Assembly: GCA_029861795.1 (NCBI GenBank) | Contig: JAOTYS010000239.1 | Span: 1 to 7,221 of the forward strand | Reading direction: 5' to 3' | DNA from: Gammaproteobacteria bacterium | GTDB taxonomy: Bacteria > Pseudomonadota > Gammaproteobacteria > Arenicellales > JAOTYS01 | Length of the DNA stretch: 7,221 bases | Shown: in pieces, positions 1 to 5,982 of the stretch | Layout of the letters: each line of letters starts with the position of its first letter | Numbering within the stretch: the stretch's first letter is position 1 | Made by a program: the position numbers and the translations under genes | The notes under the pieces: generated by a model | The model's database searches: none | The model's input: only the letters and a program-made list of their open reading frames with translations | What the model was told of the DNA's origin: nothing

Positions 1-93
1 GCTGCTCGTCAACTTTTGGAGAAATTCCCAGACAACATTAGTCCGTTGATCGAACGCTGGGTCGGCCATGGAGAGAACTATGGTGATGTCTGA
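1..93 (+). CDS. recG: ATP-dependent DNA helicase RecG, C-terminal end (partial)
   Basis: Frame 1 is open from the window edge to a TGA at 91-93 and encodes 30 residues. The stretch FPDNISPLIERWVGHGENYG resembles the extreme C-terminus of RecG, which in E. coli ends with YPQQAKALIERW followed by a short polar tail containing a tyrosine; this comparison is from memory. RecG is a monomeric helicase that reverses stalled forks and branch-migrates Holliday junctions. None of its catalytic motifs lie in the visible part. The stop codon overlaps the likely ubiA start region, which suggests co-transcription and possibly coupled translation. Because only the tail is visible, the assignment rests on about 20 informative residues. 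Another gene with a similar helical tail is possible but less likely. Confidence 0.72.
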   Translation, partial: AARQLLEKFPDNISPLIERWVGHGENYGDV

Positions 94-955
94 GAGCAGA
101 CTGATCGGTCGCCTGACGCAATATGGCCTGCTCATACGCCTAGATAAGCCCATCGGTAGCCTGCTGCTGTTGTGGCCTACCCTATGGGCGCTGTGGATTG
201 CGGGCCAAGGCCGCCCTGACGCGCTCAACGTCGCTGTTTTCTTGGCTGGTGTGTTTGTGATGCGCTCGGCGGGTTGCGTGATCAATGACTACGCTGATCG
301 GGACCTTGATCCTCATGTAGAGCGCACCCGGGGGCGTCCGCTGGCGGCTGGTCTAATCGGTCCCGTCGAAGCGTTGGTGGTATTTGCCGTTCTCTGTCTG
401 TGCGGCCTAGCCTTGGTATTGCTGTTGAACCGGCTCACTGTCATGCTGGCATTTATTGGCGTGGCATTGACCGCGGTATACCCATTCGTAAAACGCTACA
501 GTCATCTGCCACAATTTTTCCTCGGCGTAGCATTTTCCTGGGGCATTCCCATGGCCTATGCCGCTCAAACTGGCCATGTGCCGGGCCTCGCTTGGGTTCT
601 GGTCCTGGCAAACCTCTGCTGGGCAGTGGCGTATGACACCATGTACGCCATGGCAGATCGAGAGGACGATCTGAAAGTAGGAGTGAAGTCCACCGCGATC
701 CTATTTGGGCGATACGATCGCTTTTCGGTCGGAGTATTTCAGGCGGTGACGCTCGCCATCCTTGCAGTCATTGCACGGTCCTTGAACTTGAATGCGTACT
801 ATTATGTCGGATGGGTGTTAGCGCTCGGGCTGGCGTTGTACCAGCAATATTTGATCCGTGATCGCGGGCGTTCGGAGAGCTTCAAAGCCTTTCTAAACAA
901 CGCGTGGTTCGGTGGCGCGATCTTCACAGGTCTAGTGTTGGCGTATCTCGATTGA
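80..955 (+). CDS. ubiA: 4-hydroxybenzoate polyprenyltransferase UbiA
   Basis: An integral inner-membrane prenyltransferase that attaches a polyprenyl chain to 4-hydroxybenzoate, the first membrane step of ubiquinone synthesis. Counting from the ATG at 80 (291 aa, normal for the family), the first aspartate-rich motif NDxxDxxxD is NDYADRDLD at residues 69-77. The second is in YDTMYAMADREDD at 185-197. These bind the Mg-diphosphate of the prenyl donor. Conserved RLDKPIGSLLLLWPTLWAL precedes the first motif, and about eight hydrophobic segments follow the family pattern. Starts at 68, 80 and 86 are all in frame. GGAG at 70-73 lies 6 nt before ATG 80, so 80 is preferred, with 86 close behind. The start overlaps the recG stop (91-93). 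No ubiC is visible nearby, so the chorismate lyase must be elsewhere. Confidence 0.96.
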   Translation: MVMSESRLIGRLTQYGLLIRLDKPIGSLLLLWPTLWALWIAGQGRPDALNVAVFLAGVFVMRSAGCVINDYADRDLDPHVERTRGRPLAAGLIGPVEALVVFAVLCLCGLALVLLLNRLTVMLAFIGVALTAVYPFVKRYSHLPQFFLGVAFSWGIPMAYAAQTGHVPGLAWVLVLANLCWAVAYDTMYAMADREDDLKVGVKSTAILFGRYDRFSVGVFQAVTLAILAVIARSLNLNAYYYVGWVLALGLALYQQYLIRDRGRSESFKAFLNNAWFGGAIFTGLVLAYLD

Positions 956-1096
956 GCATTGCCGAGATCCAGTGGTGTCCGCATTGATTTGCTAGATCAA
1001 GTCTGACCGGCATCCGGGGGCCCCAAGTCGGTCTTTCTAATACTAACCGGTAGCTAACGGACTAGATCGGGTTGGAGGTTATGGTTAAACTGCATT

Positions 1097-1114
1097 GATC
1101 ATATAGGCATGATC
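1097..1114. promoter_or_regulatory. Inverted repeat upstream of the ParA-like gene, possible operator
   Basis: Perfect 6-nt arms GATCAT (1097-1102) and ATGATC (1109-1114) are separated by a 6-nt AT-rich spacer, ending 59 nt before the ParA-like start. The position and symmetry fit a dimeric regulator site or part of a promoter. I found no convincing -35/-10 pair here, and short palindromes also occur by chance. Confidence 0.25.
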
Positions 1115-1161
1115 GGGTGGGTTAGGTAAAGAGGGTCAAGCAACGGCTGACGTTGGCAAGA

Positions 1162-1169
1162 GAGGAGAG
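1162..1169 (+). promoter_or_regulatory. Ribosome binding site deciding the ParA-like start
   Basis: Purine-rich GAGGAGAG lies 4 nt before the ATG at 1174. It supports that start over the in-frame TTG at 1153, which would place this ribosome site inside the coding region. Confidence 0.7.
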
Positions 1170-1173
1170 AGTA

Positions 1174-1800
1174 ATGCGTTCGATTTTAGTAGTGAACCCG
1201 AAAGGGGGCTGTGGAAAAAGCACGGTAGCAACTAACCTAGCTAGTTACTATGCGGTTTGGGGCGTCCCCACAACGCTGGTCGACTATGATTCCCAGCACT
1301 CCAGCTTGGAATGGTTGCAGGCGCGTCCGGAGACTTACGAACCGATCAGCGGCGTCGATGCGACAAATGGGCATGCTGGATATCCATCAGGTACAGAGCG
1401 TGCGTTGATGGACGCACCAGCACATATCGACAATAAGGAGGTCAACAGGTTGATCAATAAGGCTGACGTCGTGTTAATACCGGTGCTACCTTCTGCCATG
1501 GATATTCGTGCGGCTGCGCACTTTATCGGTGACTTGCTGGTTCAGGGCAAGATTCGGGAGCAACGCAAGCGTGTCGGGGTCATTGCCAACAGGGTGCGAG
1601 AAAACACAATCGTTTATGGTCAGCTGACCCAATTCCTAAAGGGTGTGAAGATCCCGTTTGTAACAAGCCTGCGTGATACGCAGAACTACATCCGGGCGGC
1701 CGAGCGCGGCGTCGGTATCTTCGAGTTTGCCCCCTATATGGTGCAGCAGGATCTGGAGCAGTGGCGCCCGTTGATCAACTGGGTGGAGGGCAAACGCTAA
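1174..1800 (+). CDS. Orphan ParA/MinD-family ATPase
   Basis: A 208-residue soluble ATPase of the ParA/MinD (deviant Walker A) family, which positions plasmids, chromosomes or protein complexes by ATP-dependent dimerisation on the nucleoid or membrane. The deviant Walker A KGGCGKST is at residues 10-17, with signature lysine K10 and P-loop K15. The Walker A' segment VDYDSQHSS (36-44) has D37 and D39 but Ser at 40 where many ParAs have Pro. The Walker B-like segment is RALMDAPAHID (76-86) with D80. There is no N-terminal helix-turn-helix and no C-terminal amphipathic MinD-like helix, so this is a small single-domain form. No ParB, centromere-like repeats, MinE or carboxysome gene lies beside it. 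It therefore looks like an orphan ParA whose cargo cannot be inferred. It converges on the AMMECR1-domain gene with a 32-bp gap. Confidence 0.88.
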   Translation: MRSILVVNPKGGCGKSTVATNLASYYAVWGVPTTLVDYDSQHSSLEWLQARPETYEPISGVDATNGHAGYPSGTERALMDAPAHIDNKEVNRLINKADVVLIPVLPSAMDIRAAAHFIGDLLVQGKIREQRKRVGVIANRVRENTIVYGQLTQFLKGVKIPFVTSLRDTQNYIRAAERGVGIFEFAPYMVQQDLEQWRPLINWVEGKR

Positions 1801-1832
1801 AGGCTGTGGGGGTTCGAGACTTGCTCTGAGGA

Positions 1833-2435
1833 CTAAATGGTGTCCGCAATCCAAGATTCTGTGGTGTAGCGTTCAACCCTGATGGAGTCGGACCAGTAGT
1901 GTGCTGGGAGTCCGGCTTTCTTTTTGAGCTGGACCAGAAAGTCGCGAGGATCCCGCAGGCTTTCCCAGACCGCCGGCAGAAAGGTTCCGCGGTGGCGGTT
2001 TTCGGTGAGGATCAGCCCGTCAACACGGGGGCGGATTTGTTGCAATAGCTCCTCCTCAGAGGTAAAGCTCATTTGGACAGCATGGGAAAGCACTGAGATT
2101 GCCAACTCTAGTTTTGTAAACTCAATAACATTGAGCGGTGGGAAGCGGGGATCTTTGAAGGCCGCGCCATAAGCGTTTTTCGCGACATCTTGCACCAGCG
2201 GCCGTTGCGGATCTATGGTGCCGACACAGCCTCTGAGTTCGCCTTTGCGCTTTAGGGTAATGAACGAGCCACGCAGTTGCTGTAGTGGGGTATCCAGCTC
2301 GTCTAGCACCACGTCGATTTCCACGCCTTCACTTAGGCCGTGCTGAATTGAGTCCCAGGCCAGCGCATTCAGCACTAGACGGTGTTGATGGGAAAACTCG
2401 GATGCCGGTACTTCAGGAGAAGAGATAGGATCCAT
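1833..2435 (-). CDS. amrA: AmmeMemoRadiSam system protein A (AMMECR1-domain)
   Basis: A roughly 200-residue AMMECR1-domain protein, the bacterial homologue of the human AMMECR1 protein. Counting from the ATG at 2435, the hallmark LRGCVG motif is at residues 67-72. Downstream are the conserved FKDPRFPPL segment (93-101), the domain core VDGLIL (138-143), a GTFLPAVWE block (150-158) and the C-terminal LKKKAGLP (170-177). The fold is known, but no enzymatic activity is established. The invariant LRGCVG cysteine suggests a redox or substrate-binding role. It overlaps the upstream MEMO gene by 23 nt, so the two are almost certainly co-transcribed. A GTG at 2447 is an alternative in-frame start that adds four residues; GGTGGG just before ATG 2435 could serve as its ribosome site. 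The symbol follows usage for this three-gene family and is not a characterised gene name. Confidence 0.93.
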   Translation of the reverse strand: MDPISSPEVPASEFSHQHRLVLNALAWDSIQHGLSEGVEIDVVLDELDTPLQQLRGSFITLKRKGELRGCVGTIDPQRPLVQDVAKNAYGAAFKDPRFPPLNVIEFTKLELAISVLSHAVQMSFTSEEELLQQIRPRVDGLILTENRHRGTFLPAVWESLRDPRDFLVQLKKKAGLPAHYWSDSIRVERYTTESWIADTI

Positions 2436-3201
2436 AGCCCACCACACGATCGCGAGGTCCAGCGGTGTCGCCTGAATTGCGAAGATCTATGGTTGTTACG
2501 GTCATTCCGCGAGAGCGCGCCTCGCGCAGTAAACCACATACCGGTATACGGCCGCACGCTTGCTCGTGGGTAATCGCCTCGGGTGCTAGTGCCTGAATCG
2601 CTTCCGTGGTCCTGAGGTCGATCTCGACAGCAGTAACGTAGGGATGATAATGGCTTAGGTCCGAACTGATCACGATCAGCGTCTCCGGCCCTCCCCAAAG
2701 GCGCTGTAGGATGGCATCCACCTGCTGGGGTGATGCGTCCCCGACCAGCAGTGGCACCAGCGCAAACTCATTAATAGTCTCTTGCAGAAACGGGATGTGT
2801 ACTTCGAGACTGTGTTCCTGCGCATGGGCGTTATCCATTACTTGCACGAACGGAAAGTCCGCCGTCAGTGCCTGGATCGTTTCCACGTCTACCGGGGAGT
2901 CGCCAAGTGGTGTTCGAAACGCTCCAGCCGATACCGTAGCAAAGCCGCGGACATGGACTCTGTGTGCCGGTCCCAATAACACTACTCTGTTAACTTGATT
3001 GCGAAGCTTGCTAACTGCGGCATAAGCTGAACCTGCCACCGGGCCGGAGTAGATATAGCCCGCGTGAGGGGCGATGACCGCTTTTGGCGCAGGATTGTCT
3101 TTCGCCGCAACCTGTAGAAATTGAGAAATCTGCTGGCGCAGCAAATCTGGATCGTCCGGATAAAACAGACCGGCTACAGCGGGTTGGCGAACAGTTGACA
3201 T
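2413..3201 (-). CDS. amrB: AmmeMemoRadiSam system protein B (MEMO-like)
   Basis: A 262-residue MEMO-family protein with a fold related to class III extradiol dioxygenases. Visible blocks in order: REPAVAGxFYP-like RQPAVAGLFYP (5-15), PHAGYIYSGPVAG (45-57), LLGPAHRV (75-82), EHSLEVHIPFL (129-139), VISSDLSHYHP (177-187) and CGRIPVCGLL (216-225). H46, H80 and C216 appear to align with the human MEMO1 residues H49, H81 and C244 reported as copper/iron ligands; this alignment was made by eye. Metal binding is therefore plausible, but the physiological reaction in bacteria is unknown. It is the first gene of the minus-strand pair. Its start ATG at 3201 has only a weak ribosome site. A perfect TATAAT lies about 35 nt upstream. 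Confidence 0.94.
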   Translation of the reverse strand: MSTVRQPAVAGLFYPDDPDLLRQQISQFLQVAAKDNPAPKAVIAPHAGYIYSGPVAGSAYAAVSKLRNQVNRVVLLGPAHRVHVRGFATVSAGAFRTPLGDSPVDVETIQALTADFPFVQVMDNAHAQEHSLEVHIPFLQETINEFALVPLLVGDASPQQVDAILQRLWGGPETLIVISSDLSHYHPYVTAVEIDLRTTEAIQALAPEAITHEQACGRIPVCGLLREARSRGMTVTTIDLRNSGDTAGPRDRVVGYGSYLFS

Positions 3202-3235
3202 CAGCGCACCATGAACTTTGAGCGAAGACTATTCG

Positions 3236-3241
3236 ATTATA
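3236..3241 (-). promoter_or_regulatory. Likely -10 box for the MEMO/AMMECR1 operon
   Basis: The minus strand reads a perfect TATAAT here, 35-40 nt upstream of the MEMO start at 3201. No good -35 is seen at 16-18 nt spacing, so the promoter may depend on an activator or be weak. Confidence 0.42.
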
Positions 3242-3288
3242 CACGTTGTACAGGCGTTGATTTCTTAACGTGGTCGCTTGACATCGTA

Positions 3289-3317
3289 TTACCATTGGGT
3301 TCAACGTTATCTATGCT
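3289..3317 (+). promoter_or_regulatory. Possible promoter for the radical SAM gene
   Basis: TTACCA (3289-3294) and TATGCT (3312-3317) are spaced by 17 nt on the plus strand. Each matches the sigma-70 consensus at four of six or better. Transcription would begin near 3324, giving a leader of about 30 nt to the ATG at 3354. A perfect TTGACA at 3278-3283 has no -10 at proper distance. Confidence 0.32.
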
Positions 3318-3353
3318 AGATTATTGGTGGTACTGCACTCCCGGTTTCGGGCA

Positions 3354-4436
3354 ATGAATGCAACAGTTCCCACTCGTTATTGGCATAACTTGGACGATGG
3401 CCGCATCCAATGTGATGTTTGTCCGCGTGCGTGCAGATTGCGCGAGGGGCAACGTGGCCTATGTTTTGTGCGTGCCCGGGAGAATGACCAGATTGTGCTT
3501 ACCACCTACGGCCGGTCCAGCGGCTTCTGTATAGACCCGATTGAGAAGAAACCTCTCAACCAATTCTTACCCGGGACTAGTGTGCTCTCATTTGGAACTG
3601 CGGGCTGCAATCTAGCCTGCAAGTTCTGCCAAAACTGGGATATCAGTAAATCTCGGGAGATCGATGTCTTGGCTGACAGTGCTTCGCCCGAGCGCATAGC
3701 ACAGACGGCAAACAAGCTCGGATGCCACAGCGTGGCGTTTACCTATAATGATCCCGTTATCTTCCATGAATATGCGGTTGACATCGCTTTGGCATGTCAC
3801 GACGTTGGCATCAAGTCGGTGGCGGTGACCGCGGGTTATGTATGTCCTGCGCCGAGGGTTGAGTTTTATCAACACATGGACGCGGCCAATATCGATTTGA
3901 AGGCCTTCACCGAACGGTTCTATAAGAAGATCTGCGGTGGAGAACTCGCGCCCGTGTTAGAGACCCTGCAGTACCTCAAGCATGAAACTAATGTTTGGTT
4001 TGAGATCACCAATTTGTTGATCCCGGATGAAAACGACTCAGACACTGAGCTACAACAGATGACCCAATGGGTGGTGGAGAACTTGGGTCCGGATGTTCCG
4101 ATGCATTTCACTGCATTCCATCCTGACTGGAAGATGCTGGATAAGACCAACACCCCCGGTAAAACCCTGTCCCGTGCCCGACGCATCGCGATCGACAACG
4201 GTATTCGCTACGCCTACACCGGCAACGTGCACGATGAGAACGGAGGTACCACTTATTGTCATCACTGTGGCAACCCGCTGATCGGGCGCGATTGGTACGA
4301 GTTGACCGCATGGGGGCTTGATGACGGTGGACATTGCAATCGCTGCGGCACAGCATGCGCCGGAGTGTTTCAAGGTCCGCCAGGCCAGTGGGGTAGAAGG
4401 CGGATGCCAGTGCGCCTCGCCGCTGCGTCAGTGTAA
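3354..4436 (+). CDS. amrS: AmmeMemoRadiSam system radical SAM enzyme
   Basis: A 360-residue radical SAM protein related to pyruvate formate-lyase activases. The catalytic [4Fe-4S]/SAM motif CNLACKFC gives C85, C89 and C92. An N-terminal cluster CDVCPRAC (20-27) followed by C37, and two C-terminal CxxC pairs (C302/C305 and C328/C331, with C335 nearby), are typical of this subfamily and probably bind zinc or an extra iron-sulfur centre. The conserved blocks FTYNDP (129-134), AVTAGY (167-172) and ANIDLKAF (178-185) match the activase-like core. It presumably uses SAM to form a radical on, or modify, an unknown substrate; the AMMECR1 and MEMO proteins are the obvious partners. It is divergent from them across 152 bp. 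In-frame TTG 3324 and GTG 3327 would add about 10 residues. ATG 3354 is preferred because the family homology begins just after it. The ribosome site is weak for all of these starts. Confidence 0.94.
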   Translation: MNATVPTRYWHNLDDGRIQCDVCPRACRLREGQRGLCFVRARENDQIVLTTYGRSSGFCIDPIEKKPLNQFLPGTSVLSFGTAGCNLACKFCQNWDISKSREIDVLADSASPERIAQTANKLGCHSVAFTYNDPVIFHEYAVDIALACHDVGIKSVAVTAGYVCPAPRVEFYQHMDAANIDLKAFTERFYKKICGGELAPVLETLQYLKHETNVWFEITNLLIPDENDSDTELQQMTQWVVENLGPDVPMHFTAFHPDWKMLDKTNTPGKTLSRARRIAIDNGIRYAYTGNVHDENGGTTYCHHCGNPLIGRDWYELTAWGLDDGGHCNRCGTACAGVFQGPPGQWGRRRMPVRLAAASV

Positions 4437-4468
4437 TCCCCACCATTTGGTTCATTGGTTGTTCACTT

Positions 4469-4493
4469 GTAGGAGCGCTTTCTAGGCGCGCCC
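4469..4493 (+). repeat. Degenerate REP-like palindrome
   Basis: It begins GTAGGAGCG and ends in GCGCGCCC. About 18 of 25 positions match the intact copy at 4915-4939. It lies 33 nt after the radical SAM stop codon. Confidence 0.5.
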
Positions 4494-4547
4494 AATCGCA
4501 CCCCTTAAATTCCCCCGCAAGGGACAGCATTTGCTGCAATGGCCTCT

Positions 4548-4668
4548 TAGGAGCAGTTTCCAGGTGCGGCATCCTGCCGGCAACCTGGTGTCAGATCTGT
4601 CTTGGGTCGTACCTGGAAGGTCCTCCTACGAGTGGGGGATCCGCAGGAGCAGCATGCTACTGCTGCGG
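4548..4668. repeat. REP-like cluster with duplicated block, copy A
   Basis: A degenerate forward REP (4548-4570) runs into GCGGCATCCTGCCGG, which starts the duplicated block (about 4566-4649). Within it is an inverted REP arm at 4605-4631 (ends CTCCTACGA). The cluster closes with an imperfect 28-nt palindrome at 4641-4668, from CCGCAG to CTGCGG with 12 of 14 possible pairs. Forward and inverted arms flanking a short spacer resemble the BIME arrangement of enterobacterial and pseudomonad REPs. Confidence 0.75.
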
Positions 4669-4755
4669 TGTTGTCATTGTCGATCTTGGGTGACAGTTAA
4701 GGCTAACTAACCTTGGCGTAGGCCTAAAGGAGTGTTTAGAAGGAACGCTATCGTT

Positions 4756-4783
4756 TTAGGTTTGCCTTCAGGGCGAACCCTAA
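4756..4783. repeat. Strong isolated hairpin unrelated to the REP family
   Basis: TTAGGTTTGCC (4756-4766) pairs with GGCGAACCCTAA (4772-4783) across loop TTCAG, giving 11 pairs with one bulged C and one T-G wobble. Two further T-G wobbles could extend it. No T-run follows on either strand, so it is not a standard intrinsic terminator. Its role is unknown. Confidence 0.55.
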
Positions 4784-4830
4784 GGTGGCCATACCTGTGG
4801 AGCTCCTCGTAACGAAGGATTTTCGAGTCG

Positions 4831-4939
4831 GTAGGAGCGGCATCCTGCCGGCAACCTGGTGTCAGATCTGTGTTGGGTCGCACCTGGAAGGTCCTCCTAC
4901 GAGTGGGGGGATCCGTAGGAGCGGCATCCTGCCGCGACC
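4831..4939. repeat. REP-like inverted pair with duplicated block, copy B
   Basis: A forward REP starts at 4831. An inverted arm lies at 4876-4902 and an intact forward copy at 4915-4939 (begins GTAGGAGCGGCATCCTG, ends CCGCGACC). Positions 4837-4921 repeat 4566-4649 with a handful of substitutions and one extra G in the G-run near 4905-4910. The offset between copies is 271 bp. The inverted and forward arms can fold into a long stem over a roughly 12-nt G-rich loop. Confidence 0.8.
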
Positions 4940-4973
4940 TATGGTGGGAGCCATAAGGGTTGCTATGTATCTT

Positions 4974-4997
4974 GTAGGAGCGGCATCTTGCCGCGAC
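4974..4997 (+). repeat. Single REP-like palindrome beyond the oxyR 3' end
   Basis: A near-perfect copy (one C-to-T change within the centre, GGCATCTTGCC) whose own halves GCGGCA/TGCCGC can pair. It lies 32 nt beyond the oxyR stop, so it may protect or terminate that transcript. Confidence 0.75.
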
Positions 4998-5029
4998 AAA
5001 ACATCTGAAGCTCCTGTGGCCTCAAGGCT

Positions 5030-5968
5030 CTACTGGTGTCGTGTCTTCTTGGTTAGCACCTTCACACAACTTGAAGCGCTGGCGGAGATAGCTTGGACAA
5101 GCATTGCGATGGCGCGCGGTCGGGGGAAGCCGCGTCGCCACGCCAGCACTACCTTGCGACTCCGCACCGGCTCGGGAAAACGACGAATGGTGATAAGCCG
5201 TTCAGAGTACTTGTCGGCGCCTGCCGCGGTGCACGGTAACACACTTACACCAATGCCCGATGCCACCATATGACGAATGGTCTCCAACGAGCTCCCTTCG
5301 ATAACCCGTTGGGTTCGGTCGGTCGAGATTGAGCTCCACCACGGACAGGCCAACATGACTTGTTCACGTAAGCAATGACCCGGACCGAGAACTAACAAGG
5401 TTTCATCTCGTAATAGGTCAACGGTCAGTGCCTTCTTATGGGCCAATGGGTGTGCCGTGGGAAAGACCAGCACGAATGGCTCCTGGTAGAGCGGATCGAT
5501 CATCACACCCGATTGGTCAAACGGCAACGCCACAATAATGGCATCGAGCTCGCCATGCTCAAGACGCTCAGCCAACACATTGGTGTAGTTTTCCTCGACG
5601 ACCAGGGGCACGTCCGGAGCCATTTCGATAACGTTGGGAATCAAGTCAGGCAATAAATAAGGCCCTATCGTGTGAATCGCCCCGAGTCGAAGTGGGCCCA
5701 CAAGTTCATCCGTGCCGGCCTTCGCAATATCCTTGATGGTTGCGGCTTGTTCCAGGGTCTTGCGTGCCTGCTCAATGATGCGCTCACCAACTGCAGTGAT
5801 CGTTACGTTGCGCACACCGCGTTCAAAGATCTTTACGCCTAGTTCATCTTCGAGCTTTTTGATAGCCACACTCAGCGTGGGCTGACTTACAAAGCACTTT
5901 TCTGCGGATCGACCGAAATGGCGCTCCTGGGCGGTGGTGACGATGTAGCGCAGTTCCGTGAGAGTCAT
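5030..5968 (-). CDS. oxyR: Hydrogen peroxide-sensing LysR-type regulator OxyR
   Basis: A 312-residue cytoplasmic LysR-type transcription factor. The N-terminal winged helix-turn-helix (about 1-60) contains the OxyR-typical ERHFGRSAEKCFVSQPTLS and KKLEDELGVKIFER. The effector domain (about 90-300) has GHCLREQVMLAC, placing cysteines at 199 and 208, exactly the E. coli OxyR positions that form the peroxide-induced disulfide. This makes a functional peroxide sensor very likely. The C-terminal tail (290-312) is Ser/Lys-rich and looks unconserved. It is divergent from a peroxiredoxin-glutaredoxin gene. The operator at 5983-6019 begins 15 nt before its start codon, consistent with the autorepression known for LysR regulators. 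The ribosome site before ATG 5968 is poor. An ATG at 5976 is out of frame and hits an early stop. Confidence 0.95.
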   Translation of the reverse strand: MTLTELRYIVTTAQERHFGRSAEKCFVSQPTLSVAIKKLEDELGVKIFERGVRNVTITAVGERIIEQARKTLEQAATIKDIAKAGTDELVGPLRLGAIHTIGPYLLPDLIPNVIEMAPDVPLVVEENYTNVLAERLEHGELDAIIVALPFDQSGVMIDPLYQEPFVLVFPTAHPLAHKKALTVDLLRDETLLVLGPGHCLREQVMLACPWWSSISTDRTQRVIEGSSLETIRHMVASGIGVSVLPCTAAGADKYSERLITIRRFPEPVRSRKVVLAWRRGFPRPRAIAMLVQAISASASSCVKVLTKKTRHQ

Positions 5969-5982
5969 GGTCGCATGAAATC

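Larger units (their letters stand above)
4437..5029. other. 593-bp gene-free stretch between convergent genes, rich in palindromes
   Basis: It lies between the 3' ends of the radical SAM gene (+) and oxyR (-). It holds several REP-like copies, an approximately 85-bp duplicated block and an unrelated hairpin at 4756-4783. I see no coding sequence with family resemblance. The one long open frame (4785-5273) runs through repeats and antisense to oxyR. No classic hairpin-plus-T-run terminator is seen, so the palindromes may serve as transcript ends for both genes. Confidence 0.8.

Noticed and set aside
1005..1038. Intrinsic terminator after ubiA (GACCG...CGGTC followed by TTTCT)
   Set aside because: Only five stem pairs close over a 19-nt loop and the T-run is interrupted. 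It is too weak to annotate.
1153..1173. TTG 1153 as the start of the ParA-like protein
   Set aside because: It would put the ribosome site inside the coding region and add seven residues before the usual N-terminal beta strand. ATG 1174 is better.
973..1848. 11-nt direct repeat TGGTGTCCGCA at 973-983 and 1838-1848 flanking the ParA-like gene, as a target-site duplication
   Set aside because: The second copy lies inside the AMMECR1 coding end. Several exact 11-mer pairs are expected by chance in a window this long, and no transposase or terminal inverted repeats accompany it.
2413..3304. Several other open frames overlapping the MEMO gene on both strands (for example 2375-2698, 2711-2998, 3011-3304)
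   Set aside because: All lie in alternative frames of a gene with clear family motifs and show no motifs of their own.
3278..3313. TTGACA at 3278 as the -35 of the radical SAM promoter
   Set aside because: The nearest -10-like hexamer (TTATCT) is 24 nt away, too far for a sigma-70 promoter.
4108..4572. A 154-codon minus-strand open frame antisense to the radical SAM gene
   Set aside because: It is a shadow of the strongly supported radical SAM frame and its protein is low-complexity Arg/Ser-rich.
4785..5273. A 162-codon open frame on the plus strand
   Set aside because: It crosses two REP elements and then runs antisense to the oxyR C-terminal coding region. Its translation has no domain character and there is no ribosome site.
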